Origin: Siderastrea radians | Lineage: Eukaryota; Cnidaria; Anthozoa; Scleractinia; Rhizangiidae | Direction of reading: 5' to 3' | NCBI GenBank assembly: GCA_964017195.1 | Contig: OZ024887.1 | Location: 2,842,881 to 2,906,880 of the forward strand | DNA length: 64,000 nt | Shown: in pieces, positions 52,701 to 61,700 of the stretch | Numbering within the stretch: position 1 is the stretch's first letter | Layout: each line of letters opens with the position of its first letter | The notes under the pieces: generated by a model | Database searches by the model: none | What the model saw: only the letters and a program-made list of their open reading frames with translations | What the model was told of the DNA's origin: nothing | Translations under genes and position numbers: made by a program

Positions 52701-55700
52701 AATGGTTGTATGTGTGAGCTGCAGGTAAATAAGAATTGATTATGACCTTTGCAGTTTAAGATAGAGCCTTAAGCAGTTGATAAAAGAACGACCTGAAAAA
52801 TTCATGCTTTTCAGACCTTTTTCAAGTCGTTCTTTTGTCAACTGCTTAAGTTGATACCTTTAAGTGCGAAGGTCATAATCATTCTTAAAAGTTGGATAAT
52901 TTCCCTTCAGCTAGATTGTTTTATATTGTTTTAATCGTTTGAATGTTTGTAAGTTATTCCAGTGGCTTCTTTACTTTGCATATCATCCATTCATGTAATT
53001 GTAGATAATTACAACTCTTCTTTCTCACTGCTTTTTTCAGAGTTTTCTTAAATTTTTAAATAGATAGTCAGATATCCATTCCCGGCTTAGAAAGGATGAT
53101 TTTTTTGTTCTTTCTTGATTCTTGTTTAAATCAAGCGAAATTTTTTGACAATAAATAAAAATACTCTTTCTTTTGTAACGATACCCAGACATATCAATTG
53201 CTATTTGTCACCTTGCAAGCGACAACGCCTTCCGTTTTAGGATATTTTGATGACTTAGCAAACCCTGATCATTGGGCGACAATTTAGTTTATTGTAATGC
53301 TTAACGGCCACTCTGACGTTGATTTATAACATATCATTTACATTTAACTCAACTTACGTCTGAAACGGATCCGCCGTGTTTTACCATAGCGACCCTTCCT
53401 AAAGATCTTCACTCGTCTTTTGCCAATCAGTTTCACTCTCACTCGTCTGCCACGGATGCGTATGCTGCAACGTACACGGCGCCTTACGCGTATCCACCGC
53501 TTCTTTCGCTTTATGTACCATACCTTCCTACGCCTTCTGATTCGGATTCTTCGCTTTCTCAATCTTAAAATCAGCCTGATACGTTTTATTCTCCTCCATT
53601 TTCTTCTCCTTCTTAAGAACCACTTGCGACCAAGTCTTTTAAGTCCACACCATTTTCTTCGGTAACGGACGCGCCATCGCCTTCTATAGCGTTTAATTCT
53701 CCTCAGTTTTCGGCCGATTTTAATCCTTATTCTTCTCCTAAACTTACGGATGCGTCTCTTTAGGCGTCCGAAGAAGTATCTCCTGCTTACTCTTACACGA
53801 CGTCGTTTGCCACGGAAGCGGAGATATCTCCTACCTGTTTCAAACAAGAAAGGATATTATTTACTGTCACAATTCATCAAATATTTTAAAAACAACAACT
53901 TGATTGAAAAGACAAAATAATAGTTCACTATACTTGGAAACCCGCAGAGGGTGGTCACGCCAACCAGGGCGGACTGGAACACCCGGACTCCCCAAAAAGC
54001 ACGACGCTAAAATGCTTGTAAATAGCTTGCACGGATAATAATCAGTACTACAGGAGATAACTGCTCTTGAATGGCAACATTTTAGGATTTCATGTACTTT
54101 CTAAAACATGAGAATCACCTCGTACAGTGTAATAATAAACAACACTGAAATTATTGCTCTTGAATGGTTCCATACAGTCCGGATTTCAACTACGGTATAC
54201 TTCCTTAGACGTCAGAACCAACTTGTACAGCGTAATAAACAGTACCACAGGCAAGTACTGATCAGTAACTTGCATTAATAATTTTCTCCAGACACTCAAG
54301 GTGCACATATTTCCTGTGTGTTTTTGCTTTAAGCAAAATCCCAAATATTAGGTGAAAAACGGTTCTTTCGCCTTCGTTTTTGCCTAGTAGAAAAATTACG
54401 ACGCAAACTTACGTCGACTGGGACGACGCCTTCTTCTACGCCCTCTGTAACGACCTAAAGAAAGAATTCAAAAAAAGTATCACATTACCCACTCTGACAG
54501 ATCCGAAACTTCTAAAAACTAATTGAAAGCAAAAAAGTCTGCACAACAAACTAAAATTTGCAAACTTTTCAGCATCAGATGGCGACAAATAGAACTAGTC
54601 TCATAGGCGCGTTCGTACGACGAACTTAAGTTTGGAACTCGTGCTTGCGTGTGTTAACGCTGCAGCAACATTTGGAAAACATATGTTCGCATTCATGTCG
54701 GCAAACTCAAAATCTTGCGCAACTTTTCTTGATTTTATGTCAACTAGAGAAAATGGCGCCGGCTTGAAAGGCTCTGTCACACGAGACAATTTTTTTTTCC
54801 ACTTTTGCACGATATCGCACGGCATCACCCTTCGGTATCGCGGCTTTTCCAGGTGCAGTCTGCGAATTGTCTTTCTTCTCCTGCCCACGGTGATGAAGAA
54901 TTTCTTTCTTGTTCTAATTGGGCAGACTCTGCGGCGGTAACATAAACCTGCCGCCTGATTTAAATAAAATGGGATTTTACAATGGATATGTGTAGTACAC
55001 AGTAAAAGCGACCAAACCAAAAAATATGAATCTCTTCTTTGTATGTAATGTTAGAAGTAAATAATTCAATCAGTTTGTTTACTTGAAAAATTTACCAAAA
55101 TTATTTTGATTTTTGGCTGCCGTGCCAGTGAAGTAAACAAGTAAAACACAGCGGGAGAAGAAAACCAAACCAGGTGTTCTGTAACAAGAAAATAAATTGC
55201 AGAGACATTCCGTGACGTATTGAATGCCCTAAAAAGTTAGCATTTAATGGGAAACGTCACTGGTGTAAGTGTGTATTGATTTGAATTTTGCTATATGTAA
55301 ATAAGGAGCTGACCCACATTTAACTCTTTGCTTTCGACTCGAACGAACCAGTTTTCAGTCCCTGAATAAAAACAGAAGTCTTACGTAATCGACTAAATGC
55401 CTTTCTTTTGGTCATTCATTCAGTCTATGCGTCTATAGTTACTTACGTCGTCCTCTCCGTCTTCTCTTCGTTCGTCGTCGCCTTTTCACTCTTCGTGGTC
55501 TCCTTCTTCGCCTTCTTCGCCGGCGTCGGCGTCGGCGTCGTCTTCTTCTCCTCCTGCGCCGTCTTCGCCGTTTTCTTCTTCTCCTTCGTCTGCGTCTTCT
55601 TCGTCTTCGTCGCCTGATTCTTTTTGCACGACGACCGTACCGTTTGACACCTGAATACACACGAGAAAATCCACTTATGTTAGTCGCACGCCCTCCGACG

Positions 55701-58700
55701 GAGCTTTTTTTTCTTATTCACTGACAACCTAATCAACGGTTAGATTAATCATCGTCATCGTTATCGTCGTCAACATCATCATCATCGTCATCATCAGCAG
55801 CAGCAGGTTTTTCACTGATAACTTCAAACGAGTTGAAGTGGTGTAGAATCTGTTTAAAAGGTTTTATTCAGTTAAAATGTTTAGCTGTAACTGAGAAAGT
55901 TTCGGAAGCACGTCGCTTCCACATCATGTATTATAGGCAAAGGCTTTATGTCATCGACATTGACATGATGATGAGCCAAGTATTTGGAGCACGGCGAGCC
56001 AAAGTATCCCCAATTTGCATGCTTTCGTGAGAGCGACTGTCCAAACGCAATGCAAGAACGACTGTCCGAAAACCAACTCAAGTTCATGTATGGCCGTCAT
56101 TTGGTTTCCTGCAAGTTGTTGCAGACTTCTGATTGGACAGTCGCTTGTTTGAAAAAGTATGCATACACCCATATACCTCTGGAAAACATTATAGCTAGAC
56201 ATGACCGGAAGTACAATCATCAGTCCCTGAAGAATTTATCGTGAGACAAACGACAAAGCAAAGATGTCACCATTAACTTGTTGTCCCATAATACCGCCGT
56301 GCACAGGGAAGACAATTTTTTCTTTTATTAACTCCAATTGCAAATTTTAAAAAAAATGGAGTTGTTAGGGGTTTTGAATTTGATTTTTAGCATTATCCAT
56401 GAATTTCAATTTTTAGTTGGTTGTAATTTCATTATCATTAGCTTTTATCTTTTATTTTTTATTTTGCACACAGCCCCACAAGCTCTGAGCTTTAAACTTT
56501 TTATGGTGTATAAATAAAAGTTATTGTATTACAAGTCCAGTGCCCTTACCACTCGGCCACGTTGCCTCCCTGTGTTATGTTGTTTTGTTGTGTTGTGTTG
56601 TTTTGTTCTATTGTATGCGAGTTAATTAAAATCAACTATAGTTTAGCTTGTCGCCCCGCAAAAAGCTGTCTCGTTCCGGGTAAAAGCAAGCGAGAGTACA
56701 ATAATATACCTGAAGTGCGAGATTTTCCTTGCAATTAGTATATTGGACGACACAAATTTATTAACATTAGCTTTGACCAGCCTTTAACTTACGTCGCCTA
56801 ATGATCCTCCTCCTGATTCGGTATATTTTACGTCTAAACCTGATTCGTCTGCCTTTTATGATTCTCACAACCCTTCTGCGGTGTTTGTAACGGATATAAC
56901 CGAACGTTTTGCGCTTGATTGACCGCCATCTCTTCCTGAATCTTAGAAGCCAGCGTCTTCCACGCCGTCTCACGCGGCATCTTCTACGCCTAAAGCGGAT
57001 TGTGATCCTGACACGCCTTAAACGTCTCCAAGTGCGGCGTATTCTGTAACGCCAGGTACGACCGCGTCTTCGTAGGAGGCACCATCTTCGTCTAACGCGC
57101 ACCCTCCATCTTCGCCCAATTCTTCTTATTCTGCACCATTTCTTTTTTATGCGTATTCTCAGCCTCCGTCTGAACCGCCTGATTCGTCTTCTTACGCCCC
57201 TTATCTTGAGAGTGTAGCGTCTTCTTCTGCGCACACGCCGCCTTTTTCCGCGGAAACGGAAATACAAAATACCTGTGGAAGGATTGATAACATCACTTTA
57301 TTACGTGAAAGACACTGTGATACATGAAAGGCTACTGAAGCAAGCCATCTAGTGGGTTTCTTAGTCTTTAGACAAATTCCTTATAGGTGACTATTTCAAT
57401 AAAAGAGGTGTGAAACTGTTTATTATTCCACAAAAGGTGATTCTACCTTTACTGTATATACATGTAAGCATATTTAGAGTGTGACCATTTTAATGAAAAC
57501 GGGTCATCGTTGAAAGCTTCTCAGCAGTAATTCCCGGTAATAATCTTTGTTACTCGCAATGCTGGTATCCTGACTCCAAGTTGTTTGGATGGATGGGTGG
57601 ACTGATCTTAATAATGTGGTAAAATCTGGTGGTAGTTTCTGATTATGTGAATAAAATACTTAACGGCGATTGATAAAATGAAAAGCTACCAAGAAATCTA
57701 TTTGCGGGATAAGAGGTGCCGTTTTAATTGCATTCTGAACTTGAAAGCTGCTCAGAGGTAAAAATTTTAATTCATTTTCTATTTCGTTACCGAGGAGAAA
57801 AAGGTTTGTAGTTTGTCACAATACTTACGTCGTCGCCTTCTTCGTCGTCTTCTTCTTCGTCGGCGACGTCGTCTTCGTCTCAATCTTCGCCTCCTTCTCC
57901 TGCGTCTTCGCCGCCTCCTTCTTATCTTCCGCCTTCTTCTACGCCTCCTCGACACACCTACCGAGATTTTGCCCATTAAACACGCGTTTCATTATCAAGA
58001 AGTCGAAATATTGAAGGGTAAATTACACTATCTGGGAGTTATACAGGCTTAAATAAAAGGAGGTTGGAAGACCAAACTACGATACCAAAAAATGCTTCGG
58101 TCTTTCATTTTGTTCTTTTGATTAATATGGGTCTACGGTTTTGTTCCAATATCCAAATTTCCACGACACTTTCATGAATTTATGTCACGTTCCTAATTCC
58201 TTGGAATTTTTTCAGATTTCAGAGGCTTTTTGGACCTTTTGGCACGACCTTCTGAACTTTGGCGAAATCAGTACCGGTAGGAAGACGAAGACGAAGTTTA
58301 GGTCTCAGAATGAAAATTGTTGTCCTAATAAGTTAATAAAAACTTTAAACTGTAAGTTTAATTTTTAATTTCCTAATAACTAGTTCGCTGTATGTGATAA
58401 CCTAGTAGTGCATTGTGCTAGTTGTAGTTGCATTGTGCAAAATCCTTACTTGGACGTGACATGTCTCTCTCCTACGTTACATGTCTGTACTGAAACATGG
58501 TAGTTGTATACGCAATAACAAGTTCAAGAGAAGTTCTGTGATACGTCTGTGGTGTAACATGCTAGTTGCAGACACCTTACAAAGTTTCAGATGAGTTTAT
58601 GCAAAATCATTACTCAGAAGTTTATTTTGTAGCCAAAACATTTCCATTTTTCTAGGTCTTGACCTGTCCAAAGTACTTCATTCAAGAACAAAAATGGCAG

Positions 58701-61700
58701 AAGGGAAACGAGCATTCAATTTATCAGTTTTAAGGTTTATGCTCACGTCTGCGTCCACGCCGGCGGTAAATCCTTTTCTTGTATCTCCTGACTTTACCGT
58801 ATTTTCCCCTCCTTCCTCGCACCCGGTAGCCCCGCCTTACTCTCCTTACGAGTCGCACTCTCCCGCGGTACTTGATGAACCTAACTGTGCGGCGCTTGAT
58901 TCTCCTCCAGACATTCTTAATTCGGAAAAGCCATCTTCGCCGACGGTATCTCACACGAACTCTTCTGCGGCCAATACGACAGGTCAGCCTGATGCGGTTT
59001 ATTCTGTTCCAACGCCGGCGGCGCTTGAAGTACCATCGTTTCCTTCGCCTTCGCAGTCGGCACCAGCGTCGATTGATACGCACGCGCCATCTTCCACGTC
59101 TACGCTTAATTCTTCGGTATCGTCCTAATAATCGTATTCTCACACGTTGTCTAAACCGACGGATGATCTTTCTCTTTCCACGGATGACAAAAATGTATTT
59201 CCTCCTTCTTCTGATCACGCAACGTCTGCCGCGGTATCTGATCACTCGACGTCCTGATAATGCAGGGTGAAAACAAAAGAATAAATTTAATGACGAGGAA
59301 GGTGGAAGATCTGTAGAGGGAAAGAGGCAAAAGAACGAAAAGAGACAGACGGGAGGGACGAAAGGCTTGATATAGATTTTATTGCAGGAACTTGTTCTCT
59401 CCATATTGGGTGAACTTTTGGTCGTGTTCTTTTTTTATGCAAGTTTAAGAACCATGCAGGAGGCTTGCAAAATTTGGCCGGGAAAATATCTCCCCAATAT
59501 GGATCGAAAAAGCTCTTTTCAGTAGAGTTGCTATCATTATCGCTCTTGTCCAGTTCTTCAATACCACAGAAATTTGCAAAAATCTGTAAGCCAGAGATAA
59601 CGGACCGCTCAGATAACCAATCAGAATACGTGTACTGCTCTTTGTTGTGGAGTATTTCAGTTCTCTTACTAGCTACATGTAATCTTTTTAGAACTAAACA
59701 ACTTACGTCGGCGTCTTCTCCTTCTTCGTCTTCGGCCTCTGCGTCCTCTACGCCGTCGTTGACGTCGTCGCCGTATTTGCCTTCGTCTTTTATATGTCCT
59801 TCGCCTTCGTCTTCTCCTCCTGAAATACCGTCTGATTCGTCTTAACTGTCTTCGACGTGCACGTCTGTATCTGCGCAACCTTCTTCTTCTTCTCTTCCGT
59901 ACAAGCCGACGACTGTAACGTCCTGTGATTCAATAAAACCATAGTTCACATTTCTGCTTGTTGCAATTTTTCGTCAACGTTTTATGTGTCGAAGATGCAC
60001 AAACTACAGTATATTTTGGACTATGTTAGACCAATTCAAGACTGGAATCCAAACCTTCAAGTGCTGCGTACACAAACATTTATTGAACTCCAGAATTGAA
60101 TGAATTTTCAAACTATTGTTATTTACTTATAATGTGAGCCGCAGTGAACTACTGATTGGGCTCCTGAGCTTTTTCTCTCGAGTTAGCTATTGTTCACTAC
60201 TGCACATATCAAATAAATGTCTAATAGAAACACTACAGTTAAGTAGCCATAGCTGTGCACGTAAAAACAACAGAATGTGCGGACGGTTGTGGTGCTTCCA
60301 ACATGTTTCACCTCTGTTGTCTCCTTTAAAGTTTGCAAGGTTCCATAACTAGTGACTCAACTTTGTTTAACATATCGTTTCTTGAAAAACTTTATTGTGA
60401 CTTATTCAAATGTTAACAAAAAGCAATAGAAAAACCTCCCCCTCACCCCAAATTATAGCGGAAAATAGATGACTGTAATTGTTCAAGTGTTTTTGTAATG
60501 TCCCTAGTAGGCTCTCGCCTAATACATGCTTCACAGGTGTAGTTGGCCGAAATACACGACAAACATGCTTTCTTAACAGAACAAAAGCCTAATAATTTAC
60601 CACGCTATTCCGCGCTTGCTACAAGTTAAAGCTCTTCTTGCTTGTAACTCTGATTGTGCAAATAACCAAATGCAGCAGATTGGGTTTAAGAACAATCAGT
60701 CTAGCTAATCTATATATATTTTTTTATTTTATTCAGCTATGCTACTCAAAGACATTACAAGAGCAGTAGAATAGAAAGAAAGGAAAAAATGACTAAAGGA
60801 TTAATTCGAGATTACTCATTACTTATTATAGAATTGATTTATCTGTAAGATGTTAAATAAGAGTGGCGAGGAGACCTCCAGAAACCACCAGGCTCGTACG
60901 AGGGAGGCCTCCTCTAAGTGGCAAAGCAAAGTTACTCACGGAAGCGCTTCACTTTTAAGGGTCGACTCCTTTTTCCTCGATACAGCAAAACAACTCTCCT
61001 TCCTCTTCTTTTTACAATCAAGCGTCTTCTTCTATAATTTATAAAACGTACGAACCGCGTCTTAATAAGTCTTAAGCGGCGTCCGAAACGCACGTACAAT
61101 TTGCGGCCACGCGGGCGTATGCGGTATGTTCTGCGTACAATACGTGCGGACAGGCGGACGCGTCTGATTATCACCCAGCGTCGTCCGTATCTGTAATACC
61201 AGCGCCTTCCTCGTATCAGTCTACACCAGCGCCTTCTTAGATATACTTGCCACCATCTGCCTCTTCTCTTCATCAGCCGATATCTGCCGCGGATGTATAT
61301 CTTAAGGACGCGGAGAGGTTTAGTTCTTCCTCGCCAGCGGATCGTGTACCGCCCTAACCGTCTGATGCGATAACGTTTTCTGCGGTAATATACAATTGTC
61401 CTTCCTGTGTGAAAATATGGACATGAATTTATAAGAGACGAATTTAACATTGAAGACTGTTTTGATAGTTTCACACGAGAAAAAGTGTGAAACAAGAATA
61501 CAAGAATACCAACAAGAATACCTGAGTTGATTACCTGGAAGCTATTTTTGTTGGATTTCAAATAACATCAAAGTGGTCATTTAAGCGTTTCAGCCTCACT
61601 AGATCTGTTTGGATAGTCGGTAACAAAGTTGTTTCGAACGAAACCAATTGCAAAAATTATTTTGTATTGATCCAACACAAAACTTTTGAACTAACATTTA

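Larger units (their letters stand above)
48930..53875 (-). repeat. Tandem block B: three exon cassettes, ~2.19-kb period
   Basis: Module exons 14, 12 and 10 start 2,189 and 2,188 bp apart. The units are near-identical, including introns. The two complete units carry a 36-nt all-Arg exon and the same PLE insertion. The unit is homologous to block A with the PLE added. Confidence 0.9.

Noticed and set aside
55833..56244. Protein gene on either strand near 56 kb
   Set aside because: Several short overlapping frames of 65-89 codons, no splice context, no recognised motif, and flanking repeat sequence; more like a decayed element.
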